In this document: one piece after another, positions 32,531 to 41,703 of the stretch
Layout of the letters: every line of letters begins with the position of its first letter
Position numbering within the stretch: position 1 is the first letter of the stretch
Source: an uncultured Prevotella sp.
GTDB lineage: Bacteria > Bacteroidota > Bacteroidia > Bacteroidales > Bacteroidaceae
NCBI GenBank assembly: GCA_958369755.1
Contig: CATXJC010000002.1
Location: 1 to 64,000 of the forward strand
DNA length: 64,000 nucleotides
Direction of reading: 5' to 3'
Notes under the pieces: model-generated
Databases searched by the model: none
What the model saw: only the letters and a program-made list of their open reading frames with translations
Told to the model about the DNA's origin: nothing
Position numbers and translations under genes: made by a program

Positions 32531-33844
32531 ATGAGTATGAAGATATTAGCAACCAGCGACTGGCATCTGGGCAACCTGTTTCACGGCAACGACCGTCTGC
32601 CGGAACATAAGCATTTCCTGAAATGGCTCCTGGAGCAGATAGCTGGACAAAAACCCGATGCTCTCCTCATAGCAGGAGACATCTTTGATAACGGAAATCC
32701 ATCGGCAGCGGCACAGACCGTTTATTACGAGTTTCTTGCCGATACTACCCAACTGTGCCCTAACATGCAGGTCATCATTACCGCCGGCAACCACGATTCC
32801 GCCAGCCGACTGGAGGCTCCCCGTCCGCTGCTCACCCGATACCACGTGGAAATAAGAGGAAACGTAAGGAAAATCTGGAAGCAGGGAGAAAACGGGGACG
32901 ATGATAAAACCGGCGGACATTGGATCTATTCCTTCGATGACCTCATCATCCCCGTAACCAACGAGGCAGGAGAAGAAGTCATCATTCTCGCCGTACCTTT
33001 CCTAAGAAGCGATGTGGTGCAGAACGCCAGTTACTCGCAGGGAGTCAACGACTTTCTAAGAGAACTGACGGCTGAGGCTCGAAAGAAACACCCGGGCAGG
33101 AAATGCATCATGATGGCACACATGTACGCCAAGGGTTCGGATATCGCCAAGAAGGATGCGAGCGAGAAGATTATTATCGGCGGACAGGAGGAAGTGGACC
33201 TGGAAGGATGGAACGACCATCCCGACTATATGACTTGCGGACACATCCACAAACGGCAACATATCTGGAACACCGACTGGGCAAGATATACGGGAAGTAT
33301 CCTCCCGATGTCGTTTGCCGAGAAAGACTACACCCACGGCATCGACCTCATCACCATAGAACACGGAGAAGAGGAGGAAGGAAAGGAAACCGGTAAGAGC
33401 AAGGAATGGAAAGTAGATTTCCTGGAATACAAGCCTCAGCACGCCCTCCGCATCCTGCCCGAAGATGAGGAAGAACTGACCTTCAAGAAATGGCAGAAGC
33501 TCATCAATTCTGAACTTTCAGAGAGAACAGACGGCGAACTGAGCGACCACTTCGACTACGTGATGCTGAAGGTGAAACAGGAGAAACTATCGAGCGATGA
33601 CATCAAGGAACTGGAGAAACTCGTCAACGAAAAGGATGCCGTGCTCTGCAAAATCCAGCGCATCATCCCGCAACTGGACCTCTCCACCATCCAGGGTTCC
33701 CAGCATATCACCAGCATAGAAGACATCATCAACCGTCCTCCACTCGACACGCTGAAGGAAGCCTTCGCCATCAGGCACAACGCTCCGATGAACGAAAGAC
33801 AGGAGAAAATGTTATCCGATTTATTAACTACATCATCATTATGA
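32531..33844 (+). CDS. sbcD: Exonuclease subunit SbcD (Mre11-like)
   Basis: A 437-aa calcineurin-fold nuclease that with SbcC opens hairpins and degrades DNA ends. Phosphoesterase motifs are all present: SDWHLGN (I), AGDIFDNGNP (II), TAGNHDSASRLE (III), MMAHMY (IV) and CGHIHKRQH (V). The first ATG gives MSMKILATSDWH; an ATG two codons later is equally possible. It overlaps sbcC by 4 bp. Confidence 0.96.
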   Translation: MSMKILATSDWHLGNLFHGNDRLPEHKHFLKWLLEQIAGQKPDALLIAGDIFDNGNPSAAAQTVYYEFLADTTQLCPNMQVIITAGNHDSASRLEAPRPLLTRYHVEIRGNVRKIWKQGENGDDDKTGGHWIYSFDDLIIPVTNEAGEEVIILAVPFLRSDVVQNASYSQGVNDFLRELTAEARKKHPGRKCIMMAHMYAKGSDIAKKDASEKIIIGGQEEVDLEGWNDHPDYMTCGHIHKRQHIWNTDWARYTGSILPMSFAEKDYTHGIDLITIEHGEEEEGKETGKSKEWKVDFLEYKPQHALRILPEDEEELTFKKWQKLINSELSERTDGELSDHFDYVMLKVKQEKLSSDDIKELEKLVNEKDAVLCKIQRIIPQLDLSTIQGSQHITSIEDIINRPPLDTLKEAFAIRHNAPMNERQEKMLSDLLTTSSL

Positions 33845-36800
33845 AATTCCTACAACTCGAAATACTCAACCTCGCTTCGCTTGACAAACAGGGAGGCGAG
33901 GTCATCAACTTTGAAGAAGGTGCCTTAGGCGAAAGTACTATCTTCAGCATCGTAGGTCCGACGGGAAGTGGCAAGTCTACCCTACTCGATGCCATCTGTC
34001 TGGCTCTCTACAACCGCGCCCCTCGCTACCCTAGGAAGAAAGGCGACAAGAACCAGAGCATCGAGATTTTCGGAGCTGCCGATGCCAGCGAAAGTAACCG
34101 TCTGGCGCCTACCGACAGCCGAAACATCCTGACCCGTGGCAAGAAGGAAGGCTACAGCAAACTCACCTTCCTTGCCAACAACGGCAGCATCTACCGCGCA
34201 GAATGGCACGTCAGATTCCAGAGAGTGCGCTACGAGAACGCCAAGACTGCGCTTTATAAAATCACGAGAAACGGAGAAGAGATAACAGAGGAAGCTGCCG
34301 ACTGGAACGAGCTGCCGAACATCATCGGACTCGACTACGACCAGTTTCTCCGTACCGTGCTCATCGCCCAAGGCTCGTTTGCCAACTTCCTGACGGCGAA
34401 GGAAAACGAGCGGTACGAACTCCTGGAAAAACTCATCGGATGCGAGGAAACTTATACGAACATCGCTACTGAAATCAAGAAGGCGAAAGACCAGGCGACG
34501 GATGCCTATAACCAGATGGCAGCATCGGTGGAAGCCGTAAAACAGAACCTGCTGAACGATGAAGAACTTGCCCAACTGAAGGAGGAAATCGCCCGGTTGG
34601 AAAAGGCTGAGAAGGAACTCGACAGCCAGTTGCAAGCCATTTCGAAAGACCTGCAATGGTTTGAGGAAAACGATAAGCAAATCAAACAAATCGCTATCTG
34701 CCAGACTGATATGGAGCAAGCAGCAGAAGCCATTAAAGCGATGCAAGCCCAGATTCTCCGTCTGCAGTTGCACGATGAAGTACAGCCTGCCGTCAACCTA
34801 CTACAAGAAGTAGAACGACAGACGCAAAGCATCCACGAGCAGGAAGAAAACATTCTGAAAGCGGAAGGAAACATCAAAAGTCAAGAGTCTGCCATCAGCG
34901 AAAGCGAGAAAACTCTCGCCAGTCTGAAGGAAGCAGTAAGCAAGGCACAGGAACAGCTGGAAAAGGCGCAGCCGGTCATCGCTGAAGCAAGGGCGCTGAA
35001 AACAAAAATGGAAGCGGCGATGCCGAATCTGAAAGAAAAGAAAGAGGCATTGGAGTTGGCTCAGAAAGAGAATCTAACTGCCCTGAAAGACGTGGAGGAA
35101 AACGCCCGAAACATCCAAAAATGGGAAGCCGAAACGGAGAAAGCGAACCTTGCCCTCAAAACGACAAAGGAAGAGATTGCCAAGCAGAAACAGGTTCTGC
35201 ACGAAGCGACGCAAGCCGCTGAACAGGCTTGGGAGACGGAAAGAAACAAGACTGCCGGACAGAACATAGAGGAACTGCAGAACAGCAAGACTGTAGCCGA
35301 CAGGAAACTGCAGGATGTCCAGCAAGCCATCAAGGTTGTGGCTCATCTCGATGCCGCCACAACAGAAAAGCAGAAGAATGAGGAGCACATCCTGGTCTTG
35401 GGCAAGAGAAATGCTGAGATAGATGAAGCGCTGGGCAAGTTAACCATCGAGGCGCTGACCCAAGAGACCCTGACGCTGAGAAATGCCTATACCCTCATGG
35501 TAAGTGAAAAATGGGAGATTCATCGTGCCAACCTGACGGAAGGCAAACCTTGTCCACTCTGTGGCAGCACGACCCATCCTTATCATACCGACAACAGACA
35601 GTTTGTGGAAGCCACCACGGAACTCTCTCAACTTCTGAAAGCCAAGGAGGATCTGCTGAAACAGCAGCAGAAAGAGGAGAAGAACCTTTCCGGCGAGAGA
35701 AAACAGAACGATGGTGAAGTACAGACGCTCCAGAAACAACAGGAAAAGCTCTCGGGAGAAATCGCCAGTTACGAAGAGGAATGGAAGGCGTTCATCGCCC
35801 AGTATCCAAAGATTCCGAAGGCTGAGGCAGAACTGAAATCGCTCTTGCCTATCTATGAAAACAAGGCGAAAGATGCGAGCAGCAAACTGAGCCAGTTTAA
35901 CAAGATTCAGAAAGAGATAGAACGGCTGACCCAACTCAAGGATAAGGCTGTAAAGGATGAAGCTGCGTATGAAAGCAAGGCTTCTACTATACAGAACAAA
36001 GCCCAAGAAAGCACTTCAACCTGCGTAACAAAACTGGCTGAGCAGAAAGCACTTACCATCAACCTCATCTCACAGCAAAAGAGTAAGGAGGAGGCTTACG
36101 GGAAAGCCCTTCAGACATGGAATAGCGCCAAGAAGGAAATGGAGGAATGGCAGGAGAAATACAAGCAGATTCTGAATGGAGAAGAACCAGACGCGGCTGA
36201 ACAAAGACTGACAGCAGCAAAGGATGAGGCAACGAAAGCAGCTGATACTCAGAACGAGAATATCAACAAACTGAAGGCGGAACTCGCCAACAGTAAAGGT
36301 TCGCATCAAACCATGCTGTCTCAGAACAAAACGATGAAAGAGAATCTGCAAGCGAAGGAAAAGGAACTCGACTTTTGGATTGAGGAATACAACAAGCAGC
36401 TTGAAGAAAAGAGCATCGAAGGAAAAGACTCCGAAGAGGAAGGCATCGAGGAAAGAAGTATCGAACCAAGCCTTATCGACCGAAATATCATCCGGGAGAT
36501 GCTTCACTCTGCCGAAGACTGGAATGCCATCCGACGGGAAAAGGACGAAAAGGAGAAAGCCGTGGCTTCAACTACCGCCCTTTACCAGAGTGCAGAAAAG
36601 GCGCATCAGCAGCACTTGGAACATCAGCCAGCCCAAAGCCGTGATGCTCTTTTAGCCATTCAGCAGGAGTATCAGGAGAGAAGCCAGCGCAACGAACTGA
36701 TTGCTGCCAACGCCAGGATGCAGAACCATCAGGAAGCCGTGAAGCTGTTGGGCGACAAGGCTGAGGCTCTGCAACTCGTAACACAGGAAAAGGACGACTG

Positions 36801-37296
36801 GACAGCCATTACGGATGCCATCGGAGCAGACGGAAAGACGCTGCGCAAGATAGCCCAATGCTATACGCTCAGTTTCCTGATAGCGCACGCCAACCAGGAA
36901 ATCAGAAAGTTCAACAGCCGTTACGAACTGCAGCAGGTAAAGCATTCGCTGGGCATCCGAGTCATCGACCACGACCGTGCCGATGATATCCGAGACACCA
37001 CCTCCCTATCAGGTGGCGAAACCTTCATCGTGAGTCTGGGTCTCGCCTTGGGCTTGTCGGCATTATCCTCCCGCAACATCTCCTTCGAGAACCTGTTCAT
37101 CGATGAAGGCTTCGGAACCCTCGACCCCGATACCTTAGCCACCGTCATCGACTCCCTCGCCATGCTGCAAAGTTCGCAAGGCAAGAAGGTGGGCGTCATC
37201 AGCCATACCGACACGATGAGCGAGCGCATCACCACCCAGATAAGAATTATCAAGAATGGCAACTCCGGCAGCAGCCATATCGAGATCTATCCTTAA
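33841..37296 (+). CDS. sbcC: Exonuclease subunit SbcC (Rad50-like ATPase)
   Basis: An 1151-aa SMC-like protein, somewhat longer than the usual 1000-1050. It has Walker A GPTGSGKSTLLDAI (about residue 39), Q-loop region LIAQGSFANFL, long coiled coils (about 200-550 and 620-1000), the zinc hook CPLCG at the coiled-coil apex (near 567), signature SLSGGETFIVSLGLALGLS and Walker B LFIDEGFGTLD near the C-terminus. It forms the SbcCD nuclease with the preceding gene, which it overlaps by 4 bp. Confidence 0.95.
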   Translation: MKFLQLEILNLASLDKQGGEVINFEEGALGESTIFSIVGPTGSGKSTLLDAICLALYNRAPRYPRKKGDKNQSIEIFGAADASESNRLAPTDSRNILTRGKKEGYSKLTFLANNGSIYRAEWHVRFQRVRYENAKTALYKITRNGEEITEEAADWNELPNIIGLDYDQFLRTVLIAQGSFANFLTAKENERYELLEKLIGCEETYTNIATEIKKAKDQATDAYNQMAASVEAVKQNLLNDEELAQLKEEIARLEKAEKELDSQLQAISKDLQWFEENDKQIKQIAICQTDMEQAAEAIKAMQAQILRLQLHDEVQPAVNLLQEVERQTQSIHEQEENILKAEGNIKSQESAISESEKTLASLKEAVSKAQEQLEKAQPVIAEARALKTKMEAAMPNLKEKKEALELAQKENLTALKDVEENARNIQKWEAETEKANLALKTTKEEIAKQKQVLHEATQAAEQAWETERNKTAGQNIEELQNSKTVADRKLQDVQQAIKVVAHLDAATTEKQKNEEHILVLGKRNAEIDEALGKLTIEALTQETLTLRNAYTLMVSEKWEIHRANLTEGKPCPLCGSTTHPYHTDNRQFVEATTELSQLLKAKEDLLKQQQKEEKNLSGERKQNDGEVQTLQKQQEKLSGEIASYEEEWKAFIAQYPKIPKAEAELKSLLPIYENKAKDASSKLSQFNKIQKEIERLTQLKDKAVKDEAAYESKASTIQNKAQESTSTCVTKLAEQKALTINLISQQKSKEEAYGKALQTWNSAKKEMEEWQEKYKQILNGEEPDAAEQRLTAAKDEATKAADTQNENINKLKAELANSKGSHQTMLSQNKTMKENLQAKEKELDFWIEEYNKQLEEKSIEGKDSEEEGIEERSIEPSLIDRNIIREMLHSAEDWNAIRREKDEKEKAVASTTALYQSAEKAHQQHLEHQPAQSRDALLAIQQEYQERSQRNELIAANARMQNHQEAVKLLGDKAEALQLVTQEKDDWTAITDAIGADGKTLRKIAQCYTLSFLIAHANQEIRKFNSRYELQQVKHSLGIRVIDHDRADDIRDTTSLSGGETFIVSLGLALGLSALSSRNISFENLFIDEGFGTLDPDTLATVIDSLAMLQSSQGKKVGVISHTDTMSERITTQIRIIKNGNSGSSHIEIYP

Positions 37297-37312
37297 CAGA
37301 ACGAAATATCTG

Positions 37313-37381
37313 ACGATAGCAAGTTATGCTCTGAATAACTCCAAACCATTCGAGTTACTTTAGAAAGCACTTGCTATCGTA
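37313..37381 (+). terminator. Possible hairpin after sbcC
   Basis: ACGATAGCAAGT (37314-37325) and ACTTGCTATCGT are complementary with a long loop. There is no T-run, so termination is uncertain. Confidence 0.35.
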
Positions 37382-37409
37382 CAGAAATATATGTATATTA
37401 TAATACGTT

Positions 37410-38287
37410 TTACACGTCATGATTCAATACTACCCAATAACCATTCTTACGACCTCCTTCACGTTTCAAGACCTGAAATTCTTCCTGTAAATACTTTAGT
37501 TCCTGAGAAATCTTTCTTGCAGATATGCCCATCTTTCTTGCTAATTCTGGTATTGTTAACTTAGCATTCTCAGACAACGCCCCCATGATAAGCATCTGTA
37601 ATTCAGACAGTTCTTTCTTGCATTCTTTCTTGCATTCTTTCTTGCATTCTTTCTTGCATTCTTTACCAATAGGCACACCGATATAGTCTAAATTACATGG
37701 TATATCTATTAAGAAATATGTACGTTCCTCATCGGTCTCAATTATTGCACGAGGCGAACCGTTTTCCTGCAACTTCTGCTGAATAGTAGGAATCCCCGTA
37801 GCTCTACCCTCTGTCAAATTCAATTCCTTTAAGAACTCTCCCAATCGGCGGTTTGTGTATCGACGAGAACGAAGCATACGAGCTTCTTTTATAGCCTGCA
37901 TAGATATTGTGTGATTAGGTCCTCCAAAATTGAGAATACTAATCTTATCTGGTTCGATAGTTATCTCAGAATAGTCTTGCCATCAACCTCTTCAATGAAA
38001 AGACGAGGTTGATAGTATGGACGGATAAGATTATTGTAACCAACCATATCCTTCTCTATCTGTTCTATCAAATTAGGATTAACACCTAAAACAGGACGAA
38101 CAGCATGACCGCGTTCTTCCTTTACACCAACAATGATATACCCACCACCAGTGTCTTCAAAATCATTGGCAAAGGCACAGATGCTACGATATATTGTATC
38201 TGGATTCCAACCTTCCTTGTATTCAAGCTGGTTGCTTTCTACTGCACTTCCACTAAGAAGGCTTTCTATATTTATCGGTAATGCCAT
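37410..38287 (-). pseudogene. Broken AlbA_2/Schlafen-type putative DNA-binding/ATP-binding protein
   Basis: The 5' part (38287 down to about 37966) encodes an AlbA_2-like N-terminus (ESNQLEYKEGWNPDTIYRSICAFANDF, GGGYIIVGVKEE) and runs into a stop after DGKTIL. The next frame continues as SEITIEPDKISILNFGGPNHTISMQAIKEARMLRSRRYTNRRLGEFLKE, the normal C-terminal half, ending in a winged-helix (TIPELARKMGISARKISQELKYLQ). The region normally between these, several hundred bases, is missing and the frame is shifted at about 37966-37972. A Lys-Glu-Cys-Lys tetrapeptide run is encoded by 12-bp repeats. Confidence 0.8.
37611..37663. repeat. 12-bp tandem repeat within the pseudogene
   Basis: TTCTTTCTTGCA is repeated about 4.4 times without interruption. 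On the coding strand this gives repeated KECK units. It is a microsatellite-like array, prone to slippage. Confidence 0.85.
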
Positions 38288-38402
38288 GATTTATTAATTT
38301 TATATCGTACAAATATACTCTTTTTATTTGATACTAACAACTTCTTTATAATTATTTAGCAATAAAATGAAGATACTATTTTAATTGGTCTATACCAATT
38401 AC

Positions 38403-38417
38403 ACCTTATTATATATA
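38403..38417 (+). repeat. Shared ACCTTATTATATATA element upstream of cysD
   Basis: Same 15-mer as at 18404-18418 and 18593-18607. Confidence 0.55.
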
Positions 38418-38441
38418 GGATACATATCCTTATCCATCATA

Positions 38442-38483
38442 CATACCATACGTTTGGCAGCCTTATACCAAATGTATGGTATG
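38442..38483. promoter_or_regulatory. 16-bp inverted repeat upstream of cysD
   Basis: CATACCATACGTTTGG (38442-38457) and CCAAATGTATGGTATG (38468-38483) match as an inverted repeat with one mismatch and a 10-bp centre. The arms contain the GGTA/TACC core found in the -33 region of the sulfur promoters, so it is a candidate operator. Confidence 0.65.
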
Positions 38484-38558
38484 TTCTTTACTCCCTGTAT
38501 GGTAGTCTTTTTACACCCCATGTGGTATTGCCCAAGTGGGGAAATCGCAGTACCTTTG
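38478..38558 (+). promoter_or_regulatory. GGTATTGCCC-type promoter of the cysDNH-pstCA-like operon with phased GGTA repeats
   Basis: GGTATTGCCC (38524-38533), 17-bp gap, TACCTTTG (38551-38558). GGTA cores at 38478, 38501 and 38524 are spaced exactly 23 bp apart, so they lie on nearly the same face of the helix. The leader to the ATG is about 28 nt. Confidence 0.82.
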
Positions 38559-38593
38559 CACCCAGAAAATAATAATAAAAAAAGACATAGATT

Positions 38594-39499
38594 ATGGACA
38601 ATAAGACTATCAAACATCTCAAGGAACTGGAGGCAGAATCTATCTACGTGCTCCGCGAAGTAGCTGCCCAGTTCGAGCGTCCAGTCATCCTCTTTTCGGG
38701 TGGCAAGGATTCTATCGTGATAACATATCTCGCCTACAAGGCATTCTATCCGGCGAAGATTCCATTCCCTCTGTTGCACATCGACACAGGACATAACTTC
38801 GAGGAAACCATCCTGTATCGTGATGAACTGGCGAAGAAACTCGGAGCCGAACTCATCGTGGGCAGCGTGCAGGAAAGCATCGACAAGGGACGAGTGAAGG
38901 AAGAAACGGGTTATTATGCATCCCGCAACAAACTGCAGACCACTACCCTGCTCGATACCCTGGAGGAATATAAATTCGATGCAGCCATCGGAGGCGCAAG
39001 AAGAGATGAGGAGAAGGCACGTGCCAAGGAACGCTTCTTCAGTCATCGTGACGAATTCGGACAGTGGAACCCGAAGAACCAGCGCCCTGAGCTCTGGAAC
39101 ATCTTCAACGGCAGAAAGAACATGGGCGAGCACTTCCGTGTGTTCCCTATCTCCAACTGGACCGAGATGGATGTATGGCAGTATATCTTCCTGGAAAACA
39201 TCCCGATGCCTTCGCTCTACTTCACCCACGAAAGAGAGGTATTCAACCGTGACGGACAATGGCTCGCAGCCCTGCCTTGCATCAAGCGCAAGCCTACAGA
39301 GGAAGTGGTAAAGAAGCTGGTTCGCTGCCGCACCATCGGTGACATCACCTGCACCGGACTCACGGAATCGAAGGCGACTACCGTAGCGGATATCATCGAC
39401 GAGATTGCTTCTACACGCGTTACTGAACGTGGAGGAAGAGCCGATGACAAGCGAAGCGAAACGGCAATGGAAGACCGCAAGAAGGCGGGATACTTCTAA
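38594..39499 (+). CDS. cysD: Sulfate adenylyltransferase small subunit
   Basis: A 301-aa PP-loop ATP pyrophosphatase that with CysN makes adenosine-5-phosphosulfate (APS) from sulfate and ATP. It has the PP-loop FSGGKDSIVITYLA (about residue 34), LLHIDTGHNFEE, GGARRDEEKARAKERFFSHRDEFGQWNPKNQRPELW and the Cys-containing C-terminal region RCRTIGDITCTGLTESKA. It is the first gene of an operon with cysN, an APS reductase, a tiny membrane peptide and PstC/PstA-like permeases, all under one GGTATTGCCC promoter. Confidence 0.97.
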   Translation: MDNKTIKHLKELEAESIYVLREVAAQFERPVILFSGGKDSIVITYLAYKAFYPAKIPFPLLHIDTGHNFEETILYRDELAKKLGAELIVGSVQESIDKGRVKEETGYYASRNKLQTTTLLDTLEEYKFDAAIGGARRDEEKARAKERFFSHRDEFGQWNPKNQRPELWNIFNGRKNMGEHFRVFPISNWTEMDVWQYIFLENIPMPSLYFTHEREVFNRDGQWLAALPCIKRKPTEEVVKKLVRCRTIGDITCTGLTESKATTVADIIDEIASTRVTERGGRADDKRSETAMEDRKKAGYF

Positions 39500-39502
39500 T
39501 TT

Positions 39503-39652
39503 TCAATGTTGAATGTTAAATGTTGAATGTTGAATTAGCATAGCAGTCATATACAGCAAACAACTTAACACTTAACATTTAACACTTAACATTTAAATCA
39601 AGGTGAAGGTGAGGGCGCTAGCCCATTTAACATTTAACACTTAACATTAAAA
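39503..39652. repeat. Inverted 7-mer repeat element between cysD and cysN
   Basis: AATGTTGAATGTTAAATGTTGAATGTTGAA-type 7-mers on the left, with CACTTAACATTTAACAC-type complementary 7-mers on the right, and AAGGTGAAGGTGAGGGCGCTAGCCC between two right-hand arrays. It has the same plan as the element at 16701-16796. A partial copy (three 7-mers) sits at 40924-40947 after cysN. Confidence 0.75.
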
Positions 39653-39657
39653 GAAAC

Positions 39658-40923
39658 ATGGATAGAGGTTATTTAGATATGGAGCTGCTCCGCTTCTCTA
39701 CTGCGGGCAGCGTGGACGATGGAAAGAGTACTTTGATAGGAAGATTGCTTTATGACAGCAAGTCGATTTTCGAAGACCAGTTGGAGGCGGTGGAGGCTGC
39801 TAGCAAGAGCCGCGGTAATGAGGAAGTGAACCTGGCTTTGCTCACGGATGGTCTCCGTGCTGAGCGTGAACAGGGCATCACCATCGATGTGGCTTACCGC
39901 TATTTCGCCACACCGAAACGCAAGTTTATCATCGCCGATACTCCGGGACATATTCAGTATACCCGCAACATGGTAACGGGTGCTAGTACAGCCGACCTGA
40001 GCATCATCCTCATTGATGCACGTCATGGCGTACTGGAGCAGACCGTGCGCCACAGCTATATTTCTTCGCTGCTCGGTATACCACATATCCTGGTGGCTAT
40101 CAACAAGATGGACCTGGTTGATTTCAGTAAAGATGTATACGACAAGATTGTTGCCGACTATAAGAAGATGTCGGAGGCATTGGATATCAAGAACGTGGTG
40201 TTTATCCCTATCAGCGCCAAGGATGGCGACAACGTGGTGAACAAGAGCGATAAGACTCCTTGGTATGAGGGACCTACCCTGCTGAACTATCTGGAGACCG
40301 TTCCGGTAGGTCATAAGACGGTGAGCGATTTCTTCCGTTTCCCTGTACAGTATGTGATTCGTCCTATCAGCAGCCAGTTCCCTGACTACCGTGGTTATGC
40401 GGGCAGAGTAAGCGGCGGCATCATCCGTCCGGGCGACAAGATAAGAGTATTGCCATCGGGCACGGAGAGCACCGTGAAGAGCATCGACTTCGTAGAGGAA
40501 CACCTGGAGGAGGCTTATGCCCCTATGAGCATTACTCTGACGCTGAACGATGACATCGACATTTCGCGTGGCGACACCCTCGTGAAGGCAGACGAGAAGC
40601 AGCCTAGCATCGAACAGGATATCACGCTGGATGTCTGCTGGTTTAACGAGCGCCCTGCTGCCGTAAGAAACAAATACGTAATCCGTCAGGCCACCTTCGA
40701 AACCCAGGGTTTGATTCGCAGCATCAACTATCGCCGCAATATCAACACCTTGGAGAAGGAAGAGGGTGTATCGGAATTAAAGATGAACGATATTGCCGAA
40801 ATCACCATCCACACCGCCAACCCATTGGTATTCGATAAATATACGGAGAATAAGGTAACAGGCAGCCTCATCTTCATCGACCCGGATACGAATGAAACCG
40901 TGGGAGCGGGACTTATTAAATAA
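39658..40923 (+). CDS. cysN: Sulfate adenylyltransferase large (GTPase) subunit
   Basis: A 421-aa EF-Tu-like GTPase that drives APS formation by CysD. G-motifs are GSVDDGKSTLIGRLL (G1, near residue 17), ADTPGHIQYTRNMVTGAS (G3) and AINKMDLVDFS (G4). The beta-barrel domains II and III follow (RGYAGRVSGGIIRPGDKIRVLPSG). There is no fused APS kinase domain (CysC), consistent with direct reduction of APS by the next gene product. A 155-bp repeat element separates it from cysD. Confidence 0.96.
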   Translation: MDRGYLDMELLRFSTAGSVDDGKSTLIGRLLYDSKSIFEDQLEAVEAASKSRGNEEVNLALLTDGLRAEREQGITIDVAYRYFATPKRKFIIADTPGHIQYTRNMVTGASTADLSIILIDARHGVLEQTVRHSYISSLLGIPHILVAINKMDLVDFSKDVYDKIVADYKKMSEALDIKNVVFIPISAKDGDNVVNKSDKTPWYEGPTLLNYLETVPVGHKTVSDFFRFPVQYVIRPISSQFPDYRGYAGRVSGGIIRPGDKIRVLPSGTESTVKSIDFVEEHLEEAYAPMSITLTLNDDIDISRGDTLVKADEKQPSIEQDITLDVCWFNERPAAVRNKYVIRQATFETQGLIRSINYRRNINTLEKEEGVSELKMNDIAEITIHTANPLVFDKYTENKVTGSLIFIDPDTNETVGAGLIK

Positions 40924-40978
40924 TGTTGAATGTTAAATGTTGAATGTACAAAGTAATATAGAGTAATCATAAAGTTCA

Positions 40979-41701
40979 ATGATCAAAGTTCAAAGTAATA
41001 TAAAGGATTTGGTTCCGGAACTCAATAAGAAATTCAGCGATGCGCCTGCCGAGGATATTGTCGGTTATTTCCTTCAGGCATTCAAAGGGCGCATCGCTCT
41101 GTCTTCTTCCCTCAGCATCGAGGACCAGACGCTTACCGACATCATCGTGAAGATAGATAAATCTGCCCGCATCTTCACACTCGATACAGGCAGACTCTTC
41201 CCGGAGACCTACCAGTTGATTGACAAGACCAACATGACGTATGGCATCAACCTGGAAGTATTCTTCCCAAACTATGAGGCGGTGCAGCAGATGGTGAAGG
41301 AAGAGGGCATCAACCTCTTCTATAATTCGATAGAAAGCCGACACCGCTGCTGCCAGGTAAGAAAGCTGGAACCGCTGAAGCGGGCGATGCAGGGACTCGA
41401 CGTATGGATCTGCGGATTGAGAAAGCAGCAGAGCGTAACCCGCAAGGATATGCAGGTAGTGGAATGGGACGACATTCATAACCTGATTAAGGTGAACCCG
41501 CTCATCAACTGGAGCGAAGAGGATGTGGAGCAGTACGTAAAGAAGCACCATGTTCCTTATAACAAGCTGCAGGACAAGGGTTATCCGAGCATCGGTTGCC
41601 AACCTTGTACAAGAGCCATCAAGCCAGGCGAGGATATCCGAGCCGGAAGATGGTGGTGGGAATCGCCGGAACATCGAGAGTGCGGACTACATCAAAGATA
41701 A
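40979..41701 (+). CDS. cysH: 4Fe-4S adenosine-5-phosphosulfate reductase (assimilatory CysH type)
   Basis: A 240-aa thiol-dependent reductase that converts APS to sulfite and AMP. It has both Cys pairs of the iron-sulfur APS-reductase subgroup, CC near residues 124-125 (SRHRCCQVRKLEPL) and CxxC near 207-210 (SIGCQPCTR), and the C-terminal catalytic ECGLH (about 233-237). PAPS-specific CysH enzymes lack these cluster cysteines, so APS is the likely substrate, in line with the absence of cysC and cysQ nearby. The start is marked by duplicated AAAGTTCAA and CAAAGTAATATA sequences; the first ATG is used. Confidence 0.95.
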   Translation: MIKVQSNIKDLVPELNKKFSDAPAEDIVGYFLQAFKGRIALSSSLSIEDQTLTDIIVKIDKSARIFTLDTGRLFPETYQLIDKTNMTYGINLEVFFPNYEAVQQMVKEEGINLFYNSIESRHRCCQVRKLEPLKRAMQGLDVWICGLRKQQSVTRKDMQVVEWDDIHNLIKVNPLINWSEEDVEQYVKKHHVPYNKLQDKGYPSIGCQPCTRAIKPGEDIRAGRWWWESPEHRECGLHQR

Positions 41702-41703
41702 GC

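Noticed and set aside
32281..32574. 97-codon minus-strand frame overlapping the sbcD start
   Set aside because: It spans the HU and sbcD promoters and the leader repeats; no start context or homology seen.
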